From Apostichopus japonicus (lineage: Eukaryota; Echinodermata; Holothuroidea; Aspidochirotida; Stichopodidae): a DNA stretch of 64,000 nucleotides. How positions within the stretch are numbered: the stretch's first letter is position 1; every line of letters starts with the position of its first letter. The DNA is taken from contig NC_092573.1 in the NCBI RefSeq assembly GCF_037975245.1, positions 25,573,265 through 25,637,264 of the forward strand, given 5' to 3'. Of this stretch, positions 48,401-62,288 are shown piece after piece. The position numbers were made by a program, and so were the translations under genes. The notes under the pieces were generated by a model. It made no database searches and was not told the DNA's origin. It was given only the letters and a program-made list of their open reading frames with translations.

Positions 48401-48732
48401 TCATATGTCCGTCCGTCTGTCAATCTGTCAGTTTGTGTCTTCTGATTGGACAATCGTTTACCGATGCACGATCATGCAACTTGCCTTCATGAACAAGTCT
48501 ACGTACATTAAATGTCACTGTTACTGTGTCACTACAATGAACCGATGTCTGTTAGTGACGTCAAGCTTACGACTCTCCACCTTTAAACCTCACGATGATA
48601 TCGAACACTGATGAGCCACGTCAATAAGCGAACATATATATCCAATGCTTGACTGTTTCTCTTTATTAATATATTTATATCTCGTCATTTCTCAAATACA
48701 CAGTGACGGCCAGATGACGGACTTGGTCAGTC
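41554..48732. other. Spacer without a recognised gene
   Basis: Unique sequence between the retrotransposon and gene copy 2. Frames at 42601-42990 overlap on both strands and resemble nothing I know. A TA microsatellite lies at about 45378-45406. A possible non-coding exon on the plus strand ends at 47562 with a GTAAGA donor. C-runs near 41748 and 47013. No homology to 1-10932 was noticed, although both lie downstream of a gene copy. Confidence 0.4.
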
Positions 48733-48902
48733 ATGGACATTCATCGACTGACAGAAATTATCCAATCAGGGGAAGCTAAATTGAAGGATTATGTAAATCA
48801 TTTGTCACAAACTATTTATGACGATGATCGAGCAGATAACAAAACAATCGCAACTTTTGCGGACACTTTCCTAGAGTTGACTTTGCCAAGTTTAATCAAA
48901 TG
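48733..48902 (+). pseudogene. Candidate orphan first coding exon of a paralogue
   Basis: Plus-strand frame of 57 codons starting MDIHRLTEIIQSGEAKLKDY. It is followed by a GT donor at 48903 that would leave phase 2, or by a TAA at 48904. Length (170 bases) and phase match exon 1 of the tandem gene (173 bases, phase 2), and both encode a charged helix pair. No further exons follow before the duplicated block begins at 49446, so it may be a severed first exon. The similarity is weak and judged by eye. Confidence 0.3.
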
Positions 48903-49240
48903 GTAACGAACAATTTATTTATTACACTAATAACAGTGCCACGAGGTTTTTAAAATATTTTTTATACTTTTATTATCAACAATGCACATCCATTATGCTA
49001 GTATTACTACAAACTCTGTACCATAACTGTTGTTATTATACCACTTACACTACCATCAAATCCACTTACCCAATACCTATATCCCAACACAACTCCCCCT
49101 TCCTCCCCCATCCGATCCCATTCTGCCATTTTCATTACAGCAATTGAATAACCCAGTACTCCAAATTAGTATGCAAATTAAGGTAGTCACTCAGCTCGAC
49201 ATCGCCAGTATTATTGCACCTGTTGACCGACCAATATGCC

Positions 49241-49310
49241 AATGATAAGATAAGATAAGATAAGTAAGATAAGATAAGTAAAACTTTATTGATCCCAAAG
49301 GGAAATTCAG
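49241..49310. repeat. (GATAA)n microsatellite with retroposon-like tail
   Basis: GATAAGATAA repeats followed by AACTTTATTGATCCCAAAGG, a short motif common at the ends of retroposons in animal genomes. On the minus strand it provides AATAAA at 49283-49288, a candidate poly(A) signal for gene copy 2 about 175 bases past the stop codon. Confidence 0.5.
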
Positions 49311-49461
49311 GCACTCGCTCATAAAACAATGAAAAAGTTACAAAAATGCCACTATACCCATTCCAATAAATGTAAACCACCATACACTCACCACTATACT
49401 GATACCAATGCAGCCACTGGTAATTTACAACCCCCCGTCCCGTCGTTATATAATAAACATA

Positions 49462-52400
49462 TTATAATATTGTACAAACGGATGATTTCTTTTTCTTCGG
49501 TTTCGGCGAGGACGATGAAGGTCTTTCCGGGATGGACACGGCGGCACTACCAGGTCTCTCGGGCATAGACTGAACGCTGCTGGGACGAACAGGTTTGGCT
49601 TCCTCTTGCACATCAGGAGAAGGGGTTGTATTTCTAGAAGGTGTTGGTACAGGTGACTTGGCTGGTGCAGGCGGTGGTGTAGATTCTTCAGAAGTTTCAA
49701 TGACCACTTCATCGGGTTGAACATAATCTTTAATTTTAGAAACCAGTTCGTTGAACTTCTCATCCTCAAAATTACGCTGGCTAACCTCCTGTGTGAAGTC
49801 GATATACAGCAGTTGAGTAAACGTCATGCTCATTGGTCCAGGTGGTGGCCACGTCATACCTTCTTCCAGTAGAAGCGGTATGATTGGTTTACGTAGAGCG
49901 TCTGATAAACTGACTTCTCGTCTGCAGTTTGCAGATAGTGCGTACTTTGATGTAACACATGAAAGAACAACCTGTATGGAGAAATATGTGTATTTTAGTA
50001 AAATGTGAATACGGGAGTATAAAACGCACAAGGCACATCATTAATGACCTATGCACCCGATTTGACAATATGCCCAATATTCATATAGCGCATTCTTCGT
50101 GGTCTATATTCTATGGGCAAACAAACCGGAAAATTGCCAGATTAAGACCACAGACAATTACATAAAATTGAATACTTGTTTTGTTTTCGATAAGTCAGAA
50201 ATTAAAGAGAAATATATAAGTATGTATGTAATACCACGAATCAACTGCATGCATCAAAAAGATCACAGATGCACCTTCCACGAAATAATTATATGTACAG
50301 AAGAAGGTGGTATCGCAACCTTGAAAGCATGGTACAGGCACAGCCGTGTCCAGGGGTAGAAAGCTTCCAAAAAGTTGGAGGGGGGGGGGCACAAAATCAG
50401 GGGGGCACTTTCTCATTCCACAACCACCACTCGTTATGCTATAAACCGATACTCACCGGCCATATCACTCAAACATATATGATGTGTTAGTATTCTATCA
50501 ATACTATTATGGTGCACGTGAATAATTCAAATAAAATATTGAAATTAACATAGGCTTAAGATATCCAAAAGACAGTTCTTCATCAAAGGGGTACATTTTA
50601 TTTGCCAGTAGGGCACATTTGCTATTTTGGAAAAAAGTGAGGGGCATAAGCCCCCAGCTCCTACCCCTGGCTGTGTCCTCTCATGTGAAGCACCCTTCGG
50701 CCATACACTTATATATTGATAACTCTTTATGAGAACAATTCTAACTAAAATCATAGAAATCATTTCTGCATGGACCTAACTTTCTCTGTTAGGCAAATAA
50801 ATCCTGCCAAAACCCGATTAGTTCATGTTTACCTCTGCATTCCTAATCCCTTTGTCGATTTTAGCAAACAGAGGATCTCCACCTCCCATCTGCATGATAT
50901 CTAGCCAACAGGGAAATCCCATCTTAGTCAGTTCGCTGAAGAGCTTCTTAATCTGAGGCTGTTTACCCCATTGATAGGAAATGAAGACTGTCGGGTGTCG
51001 ATCAGTTTCCTGTAAAAACGGAGTAGAAAAGTAAAGGTTAACCATGACGTTTTCGGGTTCACTTTTAGTCATAACTACAAAACTAACAATCTTAACAAAA
51101 GGTTCCCGTTTCGGTTGTGACTGTTTCAGCATTATACTAAAATAGCCACAACGTGGATTGATGAAGTTCAACAGTGCTTCTTCTTGAGTTGTAATATTTG
51201 TAACTTTATAGGTGCATGATAAGGTATTTTGTCCCTACCCTGAGACATTAGATGTTCCTCAACACCCACAGATCCGATGGGTGCGGTTCATTGACTGTTT
51301 CCGCGTGAATTTTATTATCACAGGGGCTATGTGGTAATGGATAGAATGGAACCAAACCAACCCAACCGTTGTGTCATGTGATGAGAAAATGAAGTAAGCA
51401 TATGTACAACATATCTTTGGTATAGTCCATCAACTGCTCCATACTATCCGTCTTATGGTGTGATATGTTAGTTGGCTACATATACTGTGACACACAAACA
51501 CTGCTTACTTCTGTGGTCCCATTAGACTGGGATGGTGTGGTCTGTTCCGCCTTCTTCACCACTTTCACCTCCGGTGCGTCATCGATTTGAGGTAACCAGT
51601 TTTGGTATTCTGCAAAAGACGAATCATTACCCTTTATTCATTTGAATATAAAACATATGTTTCATTCTTGGAAATTGTGCTTAGTACTCATTTTTGTAAA
51701 CACAAGTACCAACATTTCTTTCCATGAAAATGTTAATCTAGTGACAAATAATTCGTAACTCGATGTGATGATCCTAATGGTCAGCCTCGTGTCATTTTAA
51801 ACAATAGATAAGACCACCAAATAGTTTCTCGTGCTCACCCTCATACACACCTCATTAACTTTTACATTTGAACTCACCTTCCGTTACCATTTCAGGATCA
51901 GGCGTAGCATAATAACCAATCTGTCCAAGAAGCTCATGAAACCTGTCATCTGGCCAGAACTTTTTCCCTCTGACGTACTTGCCCTCCGAAAAGAATTGAA
52001 TGTAGAGGAGCTGGGCAAAGAGCATACTCATAGAACCTTCAGGAGGCCAGGGAATATTCTCAATTAATATAGGGATGATAGGTTTGTTAAGGAGGTTGGC
52101 AAGGTTTACCTACAAAGAGAAGAACAAAAATGAACCATGACCGTTGCATCGTTGTTTAAAAATACGACTGAGATACATTGCAAAAATGGCGCTTCTAAAT
52201 TATTTCATTATTATATTATATTCTTTATGCCTGGGATTCTACTGCAAACGACGTGAGTTCGCCATTATAGCGATGATATGATGAGGTGCGAAGGGAATTT
52301 GAGAGTTCTTATACAGGTTTTAAGGTTTTTACATAATTTTAGCAGTTTGACCAAATACATTCCCAAAGTTAACTCGAGAGTAAGTAACATTGGAAAGATA

Positions 52401-52736
52401 CCCAATAGTACAAATATACTTGATACAACATTTTGCGTTTTCCTTTACTAATGTTCTCTTTAGAATGACTCACCTCCTTGTTGCAATTTTCTGATTTGGC
52501 ATATTTAGTGGTCACCATACACAGGACCAACTTGGCTGCCCTCATGCCCTCATTGATCTTAGCAAAGAGCTGGTCTCCTCCTCCCATCTGACCAATGTCC
52601 AACCAACACCCATACCCAGCCATTTCAAGATGGTCCTTGACCGCCTTGACCTCAAGTTGATGGTCCCACTGGTAACTGATGAAGACAGGACATGGTTTGT
52701 CTGACATCTCACCAACCGGCTTGGGAACCATTTGAT
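49462..52736 (-). other. Copy 2 exons 13-17: TIR1, linker, TIR2, tail and CaaX box
   Basis: Exon 13 (52474-52736) looks identical to copy 1. Exon 14 has one replacement (E to K). Exon 16 has two (D to G next to the ISYQW motif, L to M). Exon 17 has one in the Pro/Ser tail and two in the last four residues (CTIL versus CSIV). KPKKKK before the cysteine is kept. Confidence 0.85.
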
Positions 52737-55698
52737 CTGAGATGAACGGTTAGTTGATTAAGTAAATTTGAGAAAGGATAAATACATATTTGAGTATATT
52801 TGATATGTGTCATGTCAACGTGTGAACTTGTTAAGAACATGCTTTCATGTTATAGTGACACGAATGTTAAAAAGAACACAACAGGATATATGGAATTAGA
52901 AAGGAAAATTGAACACCCCCGCACACCAAGCTCGACCCCACAGGTCCACTAGCCATGGATTTAGCAATGCCTTCTGGCTTCCATTTACACCAATAGACAA
53001 CAAGCTAAGACAAGTCCATGTTAAAATGGATCTACTAGGCTGCTGAAAGGTCCAAGACGTTCACGTACAGGGACTGTAATTTGACAAGAATGCTCATTAT
53101 TATCAAATTAGTCTCAATGTATCAAACAACAAGAACTTAGTAGGATGTAATATTTATATTCGTTCATGAAACTCGATCATAACTTCATTAGGGCCCTTGT
53201 GTTGTCAATGTCATATCCGTGGCTAGAAGTCGGTGGGTAGTGCACGGCAACCTTCTCTGCATTTCCCTGCCATCAACATTTTCTTTTTACTATATAGCCG
53301 CTGTAAGCTATTCACGTTACATCAAACTTTGAAACAACCTTACCTGCTTCTTCTAAAGCTTTTTCTACGATCTCAGCTGCCTCTGTCCTTCCCATATCTT
53401 GCAGAGCGGTCAAGATGGCGTAGGTTGCGTCACTACTCTTATGAGTGGTGTACCATTCAGCTAATATAGCCATGGTAGGGTCAGGAGACAAGGCCCAGTT
53501 ACGGACGTCTTCACCAGAATAACCCAGACGAATGGCCAGGTACCTCCAGTCATACTCGTGCTCGGGGTTAAGAATCTTAGAAACGTCACGTGACCACTTG
53601 GGGGCATTTGTTATCGTCTGAAAAAAAATGATAGACTTATAATTAACTCATTAACGTCACAGCCAAAATAAACATTAGAGAACACGATGCTTGGTTTATC
53701 CACAAGATGGGGTCAAAGTTTGGAGTGCAAAGAAGGATAATAAACTTTCAAACCCAAGGTGTTCGCTCAGTGATCGTAGTCAGTATAACGCTTAAAGTGG
53801 GGGAGGGGGGTGGGGTGGACACTTGCGGTTCATTGGGGGCTGGTTTGAGATCTGACTCAATGTCATGGACATGCTTTCCTAATTATTAAATTGTATGATC
53901 AATGCTTATATTGTCGGCATAAAAGTCAGGAGATTAAAAGTTAAAATGACATTCTAGACAGAAAAGTAAATGTAAATGTTTTGAAAAAGAGTCTAAAGGT
54001 GATACCTACCTTGTGATCAATTTCTTCTACTTTTTCTACAGTCTCGTCGACAACAACCTCCAGTGTTTCCAGTCTGTCTCCTTGTTCCGTCACTTCATTC
54101 TGAACATTCTCCAGCTTCTCGCCTTGCTCTGTAACCTCGTCATCTAGTCGTTTGACATCATTCTCTGTTCCGGTTACGCGTGTATCCAGTTCACCTATTT
54201 GTTCTTTTTGCTCTGCCACGTTTGTACTCACATTTTCTAAACTTTAAAATTTACATAAAAGGAAACCACTGACAAGTTTGAAAAAGAGATTTAAACCATT
54301 TATTTATATAGGGTTGTGTTATGGACTTTCCCATTGTGAAATGTGAAACTAGGAAATGCTCATTCAGAATGAACGCATAGTTGTTTTATCTGATCATTTC
54401 TTTCGCCAAAATGTTATTGGAATAGCAAACATGATTTCTCTAATACTATTGTGAGTTATGAGCATTATGAGTTGAAACGTCACTTTATTATACACATGTA
54501 GAAATCGGAAGCGACGGACCAGTGGAAGAGGAGGAAAAATAATCGTCAAAAGTTTCATAGTATAGGGAATTAGGGAGTGTGAAGGAATTGAGGGAGAAAT
54601 GCAAATATACGGAAGAAGGCTATGTGGTAAAGCACTTCAAATATCATTCTTGAAAACTCAAACAATAATTATGTTGAACACTGATACTGTGGAAGTTACG
54701 ATTGAATCTTTTTAAATTACACCTAACAGGCTAAAGACACAATGAGGTATGCCGAGTCAAGTGTTTCATAGCGTATCGATATTGTCTGTTTGTAGAGTTG
54801 CTCTAAAGTTGTGACAATATATGCTTACTTGACAAAAATTGATCTATCGTGTTGATTCACTTCAATTTTTGTGTTAAGTTACTTTCTTTCCATTTCCAAT
54901 ATACAATAGAAAATTTGAAGACGTTATTTTTTAAATTTCATATTGCTCATGTACAAATGTACGGGCTAACGGGATATAGTACTCTGTATTAGAAGATAAT
55001 GTCGGTAGCAGCCGGACAGAAAGTTGTACCGCACGTGTAAATATTTAACATAAAGGAAACTTACGTTCGGTCTTCCAGGAAGTCTATGATACTCTGGACC
55101 ATATCTCGAAGTCCCATCTGGGTTCCATTTTTCTCTGCCTCTATTGCTGCTCTGTGTTTCTTTAATGGTTCTTTGTGAGCCTGTCCAATTCGTTTCATCT
55201 CCATCAGAATCACAGTCTTCCACATGGGATCAATGGTTTTTAACTTCTTCGCCATTAGAGTCAAATATTTGTCGGCCATTTTCTAATCATGTTATAAGTA
55301 GTAACATTATATGTGACGGATAAGTGACGGATATCAATACATTCCATTTGGGTGATATATGGATCCACAAGTCCCTCAATTAATGTGACAATCATGCTTG
55401 ACCAATAGCCGACTAAAGATACTGGTAGATAGGCTACTCAGATAATGTACTAAATAAATACTAAATTCTTCACTTCATGTAGTCCTACATATATATTAAT
55501 GATCGTCACAGTTTAGGCTCTCCTTTCGAATTGTTTTATCTAAGTCATCAATTCCTCTATCTCACAGTCAAATTAATTACCAGACTAGTGGTGGTAAACT
55601 CGGAAAGTTACCACCAGTGTTACTATATCACATGTGTGTCGTGAAAATTGAGTTAAGTTGAGTTAACTTATTGAGTTAAGTGACCTACACACAATGCA

Positions 55699-55740
<42 letters not shown>

Positions 55741-58700
55741 TATTATATAGTATTCTCTAGTATGGTATCTTACTTCATTCATTCTCCCGATATTTGCAAT
55801 CGTCTTACAGGCAGAAGCTGCCATCATTGGATTCTTTTCCCACGCATCTAGTAACTGTTTGTTGTACTTCTCAACTTCCCCTGGGTACACTGCCGCAACT
55901 TCAGCGATAGCCATGTAGGCAACATAAACCAACGACGTATTTTCGAGGTCTGGTACGACAGTGCCAAGTATTGGAACGATTCTCTGGATCCAAAAATTAT
56001 ACATACAATATGTTTTTATGTAATCAAACAATACAATAGTAGGTAAATAATAGATTATGGCATATATTCTAATTTCTATTAACACTGTAGACAAAACTAT
56101 CTTCTAAATATATAGAAGGTACAGAATACCAACATCTAGTTTAGTTCGGGAGGTATCGTTCGATGCTCCCTGATGTACAAGATTGAGGACTATATAAAAG
56201 AAGTTTAAAGTAGAGTAGAGCTTACAGTTCCTGAAGTTTTAATGTTCTAATGTTTCAATCAGAGTTATGTTACCACAGATCGAGCAGACTGAGTTAAAAG
56301 AAAATACCTTTGGCTCTCTCTTAGCGACATCTCCGAGAAACATATAGAAATAACTTTTCTCAGAGTCGTCCATGTCATCAGCGGCTTTTTCTGCAAGCTG
56401 GTCAAAATGTTTCATGACTTTCTCGGGTGCATCCTTGTAAAAAGGTTGTAAAACCACTGAAAAAAAAACGAGTAGCATGTGCTGATGACATACTTCTGAT
56501 GATGATTAAGATCGATAGCCAATGTAAATAGCCTATACTTAGGCTATACTTATATGTATATCTATATATATCTATATCTATATATATATAAATGAAAACG
56601 TAATGAGAATTTATATATATATATATATTTATAGATTTATATATATATCTTTATATATACATAACCCCAACCGGGCTATCTAAATTGACCACCAAACAAT
56701 AGGATATGAATGATAAGTACTTGCACCACATTCAAGACAAGCATAATTATACTATACTTAAGCAAATTACTTAAGGCATTCCCCTCGAATTATATCTTAG
56801 TTGTAAATGAACTTACATCCAAGTGTTGACCCTTTCCCTTCTAAGTAGACTTCCATGACTGTATCGGCGCAGGGTATCAATAGTTCTGTTTGCTGGTAGA
56901 TAATTCCAATCGCATTAGCGGCCATCTCCTCGAGCTCTTCATTTTCACACTTCATCAGTTTTACTGCTCCAGGAATAAAGGGCTTTATCGCTGATTTATT
57001 GGTGTAGTTCTATGAGAGGCAAAATGGTAGCGACATATTGAAACAGTTGCGCTTAAAGATCATAAACTGACTCCACCCCCCCACACCCCAACTACCCCTC
57101 CCTTCCTAACCCTCGACCAGTCCCTAATGAAACATTCCTTATAACGTGCACCCAGTTTTTGCATAATTCCAACTGTTAATGATACATCAGGAGAAAGCAT
57201 ATAATGTGACAGAATTGGTGATGTTTTCTTCACCCATGATATTTCACTTTCAGTTCTGCAACAGACTATAAAACATATTTATAATTTGTATGTTATCAAC
57301 AACTCCTTGCCTTAAGCTTGAATTTTACGTTAGTATCCATTTATTACATAAGCAGTGTAGCCTATACATCTGTCTCATTCTGTCTGTATTTTGATTGGGC
57401 CATGCAGGAAGTTGTTATGGAAACATCTCCCTGATTGGACTAACCTGCATGACTGTACTAGTGAGTATGTTCATTGCGACTGTGCCATATCCAGACATTG
57501 GTTGACCATCCAGATCCTGCTCGATTATGTAGTTAAATAACTTGGATAGCTCATCCGGGGCTTTTCTATCAAAACAAATAGAGGGAAAGACTATTACCCA
57601 AATCGATACTATAATCAAGCAAAGATTTAGAAACATTATCAGTGGGCGGATTGAGGACTTAATCTGTGAACGAGCAGAGAGACGGGTGGTCTAATTTTCA
57701 TTTAAGGGAAAGATGAAACTTTGAATGTTACCAAAAATGAAACAGAGGTATTTCTATTTCATGAAAAGGAGCACTTTCGGGAGTTTTTCCAAGGTTGCTC
57801 ACGTGCCTACTCCCCCCCCCCCACCCCACTCCCTTCCACCTCACCTGGCACCCTTTAACAGCATATAAAGCCTTTGTATTCAAATGATTTATGGTTACGA
57901 TTATACCGGTATTCCAAAACGGGACTCCAACATGATCATCTGCATTGTTTAAATAGAGACGAAACATACAGTAATGTATCATTTATATATATGTCGTTCG
58001 TTAATCTGGTCGATGATCAATCCTAAAGCACCCAAGTGGGTGCATGTATCTAATATCGTAACTACCAACGATAATATATAAGTATTATATTGCTGATTGA
58101 GATGCGAACTTACACGCCTTTCGGTCCTATTGAACTGATGGTAGAGGCTACAAAACGGCTCTTGCTCGACCACTCTGAGATATCATTTCCCTCTCTTTGG
58201 CACCATTCCAGCATCGCCTTATATAACTCTGGGAATTGACCTTCAGTACCCTACAAATCAAAATAGATTACAATGATACTAGTCTGCTATTAAGAGAGCT
58301 ATAGTATAAACCTCGATGAGTGGGATCCAGTAAAAGTACACGTGGAAGAAAAGTCCCATCCACAAAATCTCTCTCAACCAACTGGAATAAAGAGTAGGAT
58401 TAAACGGATTCCATATTACTAACAGATTAAAATGGTACTGAGGGACGGAGACAGTGTGTCATGATAGCACGGGCTCAGTCAAGTTGGAAGGAAGACGAAA
58501 TTTTAATAAATCATAATGTTTTCTCCTAAAGTGACATCTTACCATCACAAGGTGAAGTCGATGATCGCATCCAACAAATCCCTATGTCAAGTTGCAGAGT
58601 ATTTGATATTTTAAACAGTGTAATTTTTTTTCACTATGTGATGATGCCAAATGATAGGATAATGGGTCCCACCCACCGCGTAATGCAAAATAAAAACAAA

Positions 58701-60765
58701 TAAAAGGATAATAAAACAGTTTGGGTTCTAATTATGTAGATGGGAGTATTGGTATGTGGTGGGTTTCAACGAATGCACCCACCACGTCGATCAAGAGCAA
58801 GTCAAGTAATAAAATCTGAGAATTGTTCGGTACTACCTTAGAGACGAGCATTTTTGACAAGTGATAAGTTTGTGTTTAACATGCAACACCGTGTCCAATT
58901 GACTGATCCGTACAAATTTCTATTTTGACGCTGTACTTACGTCATAATTCATATCGCTGGTAGCATGAATGCCACATCCAAGAACGTAGCCCATTTCATC
59001 CGTTATCTTGTAGGAAGCTATTAATAATCCCATTATCTTCTTGTTCACTTTCTTTATAATTTTGTCCCGGCTGAAGAAACAAACAAACAATTTACACGAG
59101 TGTGTCAAGTTGATTTTCCATTTAAATATACATAAAATTCATTGTCGAGAAGTTAACGTCAAAAGGGTGAAAGTAAACACAGGAATCAAGGACTTACGAT
59201 CAATTCGTCAACAGAAACCCCACCGTCCCCCACCTGGTCCCAACACAACCCCCACCCTCTCTCTACTGTGAGCAAAATGGTGAAAATATTATCAATAGTA
59301 ACGGTTACAATTTGTTACATTTCAGATAGATGTCATTGGGTGTTTCCTGATTACAAATTCAGTCAACACTTTTAATATCTTATGAATAAACTTACACGAA
59401 GGCCTCTATCATGTGTTCAAGGCAGCCTTGTAAGGCCTCTCCGATTTCTGTGTCTGCAGCTTCTCGATCTTTCGACCGCCAGTCATCATTCTTAGTTCTT
59501 ACTAGTGCTACCGGTTTATTCAGAATATCTACGATAGTCTCGGCTTCCTTGACTTTGCCCTGTGTGAGAGTTCGATTTTAAAATATATAAGATTGTCCAA
59601 TCGAGAAACGTATTTCCATAGCCGCTAATGAAACGCTTTCAAACTATCCGATAAACACAAAGAAAACAAATAACGCAGCCTCCTCATAAATATATATATA
59701 TATATATATATAAATATTATATATATTATATATATATATATTATATATACATATATATATATATATGCATATGTATATTATGTACTTATGTATGTGTGTA
59801 AATTTGTGTCGACTTAAGTTCCTATTCTAAGTTGCAACATATATGCAATACACGGCCGATTTAAAGACGTAATCAATACCTACCTTCCAATTGACATAAT
59901 CTTTGGACTTAAAAATAGTTTTTGCCAGCTTGTAGTAATCTTTTCTCTGTTTGCTGATGCCCTCTGTGCAAATCTTAATAAGGATGTCAGCATGTTTCCC
60001 TTTACTGTAAGAAAGAACGAGAAAATAAAGTGAAAATGCCAACATCATCATGAGGATTGAAGAACAAGGATCAAAGGTCACAGATCCCACCCTCCCACCC
60101 AACACCTCAACACACCCCCCCCCCATCTCCACATTTCCCATCCTTATCCCGTTCAGTTGCACTTTTTATACAACTTACATAAACAAAATCGAACAATGGT
60201 ATTCAATATGGAATATGATAATCAGATTTTTCTATTCATCACATTCTGGTGATTATCCCATCTTCAAAAAAAAAACAAAGAAAAAAACGAATCACTCACC
60301 CCCCCCCCCCCCTCATCTTCGTCCCTTTCTTGATTATTTTGCATTTATACGTTTCAAGTTCCAACAAACAAAAACCCAAAGGCCACTTAACTGTGGAGGG
60401 AAAGATGATAAAATCTGAAATAATGCCATGCGATGAAAATCTCCACTCGCCCTATTACGCTCTCCCACTTCCCACCTCCACAACAATACGTACCATTCCC
60501 TGCCCCCGTCCCCACCCCCGTCCCCGGACTGTAAGTAGCGGATGATACTGTTACATATCTATATATTAAACTCAAATTAAAACACGTACGACTTTTGACA
60601 GTTTTCTAATCCAGGATTCTCGATGGCGTCACACAGATCATACACCTCATCATCAGTGGTGTCTTTATTTGTTGAGCTGACCGCATTTAAGATTTCTTTT
60701 CCATATTTGGCGATGGGGTTTTTTTCTTCTTTGATTTTCTCGATCAGTTCTTCCAGTTTACTCAT
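49462..60765 (-). CDS. ARM/HEAT-like, coiled-coil, Death, TIR-TIR protein with CaaX box (copy 2)
   Basis: Intact paralogue of the gene at 10947-22857, 1135 residues. Exons: 60765-60590, 60004-59884, 59559-59396, 59070-58941, 58250-58114, 57565-57445, 57009-56817, 56456-56308, 55983-55774, 55282-55065, 54241-54010, 53617-53344, 52736-52474, 52109-51878, 51609-51509, 51009-50833, 49971-49462. Exon 1 has one extra codon; all other exon lengths and all phases are identical. The donor after exon 6 is GTTAGT rather than GTGAGT. The two TIR glutamates (796 and 985) are kept; TIR2 reads ISYQWG instead of ISYQWD. The last four residues are CTIL, a CaaX box whose final Leu favours geranylgeranylation. 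The 3' flank is unrelated to that of copy 1, so UTRs and poly(A) control must differ. Confidence 0.87.
53344..54241 (-). other. Copy 2 exons 11-12: coiled coil and Death domain
   Basis: The coiled coil (54010-54241) differs from copy 1 by two replacements (E to D and D to N). The Death exon (53344-53617) encodes the same residues as copy 1, with one silent difference seen. Confidence 0.82.
55698..55745. repeat. TA microsatellite beside the exon 9 donor (copy 2)
   Basis: A longer TA run than at the matching position of copy 1, 30-75 bases inside the intron after exon 9 (donor at 55773). Confidence 0.8.
59688..59768. repeat. TA microsatellite in intron 2-3 (copy 2)
   Basis: TA runs with ATTATA interruptions, shorter than the copy 1 counterpart at 21789-21916. 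Confidence 0.85.
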
Positions 60766-62028
60766 GTTGAATTAGCTAATGGAAATGTTAGTAGCTTTTT
60801 TACCAAAGAGTGCTCTGAAAAATCAAAATCAAAAAGAGCTAAAGTGGATATTTTGACAAACAAGCGGACAACGTTGCAGATAATCTGTATATATAACTCT
60901 TAATATGCTAGAAAATAGAAATAATGGTAACAGCAAGTAATCAAAAAGTTCAACAGCATTTAAAGTTACAATGAGATCATTTTACCAGTCTATAAATGTC
61001 AGGATTTCTTTTTTAACAAAGACAGAAACTTCTGCCAGGTACTTTAACAAACCTTGCTTTTCAGACTTTTCAGAATGTTAGAACTTGGTGAAAGAAACAG
61101 ATTGTTTTCGATTTATTTCTTAAACAACATATATAGCTGTACCTGCATGTTTCAATAATTTATAATTACTTACAAATACAACAAATTTCGCCCAGAAGAA
61201 AATATTTAAAAAAAAAGGAGTAGGTAAAGGCCTGCTTTCAAGTCGCTGTGCATGATTCTAGAATAAAGAGTGTCGATAGTTGTTTTGCTAGAATTTCTAC
61301 TTGGAATACTTACTCGAATTTCTAGGATCAATTTGTTTACAATATTCATTGTGCTTTAGTATTTATGAGGGAGGACACAGAAAGATCCATCCATTAGCCC
61401 CCCCCCCCCTTCTCACCTTACCCCTTATTCTTCCTTTCAACACGATGTACACACGCTTGCACTTGAGGCTCAGAACGATAATTTGCCTGAGTAATTATTT
61501 ATCATTATCACTCCCCCAATTCCCCCACCCCTATCCCCTACCCCCATCCCGAATCCCCACTGACAAGTTCATCGTTTTCTACACTAGATCAAAATGTTCT
61601 TCTTTACCAGTTTAGGTTCTTCAAGATATACCAAGTGTGTCTGCGTGTCTGGGTGTGTAAATGTGTGTATATTCGCTTGGAGACCTATATTGGGAAAATA
61701 TGAAAAGTACTATAGAACATTTTAATCAATCGTGTAAAGACAAACAGACTTCTCTTTTTTCAATACCATAGCAAAGAGACGCTTTGATCAGTATTTGTTA
61801 TGTTTACACTTGTTTTTGTGATTCGTGCAAGATGATTCTTTCTTTTTTTCAATTAAAACAAAAAGGTTAGAAATCGGGGGCGTATTTTTTACGCCAAACA
61901 ACGTGTTTATTACGTCACTGTAGAACTGTAGTAGCCTACTTATATTTATAAACAAAAAAATGCTATAAAAAAGCAAATATGATGACATAATTCACACTTC
62001 CAACTCAAATATGATGTTGTTATTATTT

Positions 62029-62288
62029 GGGTTGTCATCGTTGTTGGCAGAAGTAAAATATTTTCTTTCTTAAAGTTGTACCTATAGCAACCATCCATCT
62101 TCGTAATTATCATCAATCACATAGCAACGGTATAGTTTGGAAATTGACATGAAGTTGGCTGTCTTATTTGATTTAATGATGGGAGGACTGCGCAGAAGGT
62201 AAGCAAACTGTAAGTTAGTAATCATAACATTAACTTAATTGAAAGTGAATGGTATCAGAATAATAGAGTAACAATACTAAATCATTCC
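62029..62288. promoter_or_regulatory. Conserved upstream block, candidate promoter (copy 2)
   Basis: Counterpart of 24121-24390 with about one difference by eye. It keeps both TAGCAAC motifs, TGCGCA and the plus-strand ATG frame with its GTAAGC donor. It lies about 1.3 kb upstream of the copy 2 start codon. Confidence 0.35.

Larger units (their letters stand above)
55065..60765 (-). other. Copy 2 exons 1-10: helical sensor region
   Basis: Same fold as in copy 1 but with many replacements. In exon 2 (59884-60004) five residues change: I79K, E90K, H93D, C94Y, D96N in copy 1 numbering. Seven change in exon 9 (55774-55983) and five in exon 5 (58114-58250). Few silent changes accompany them. Confidence 0.65.
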
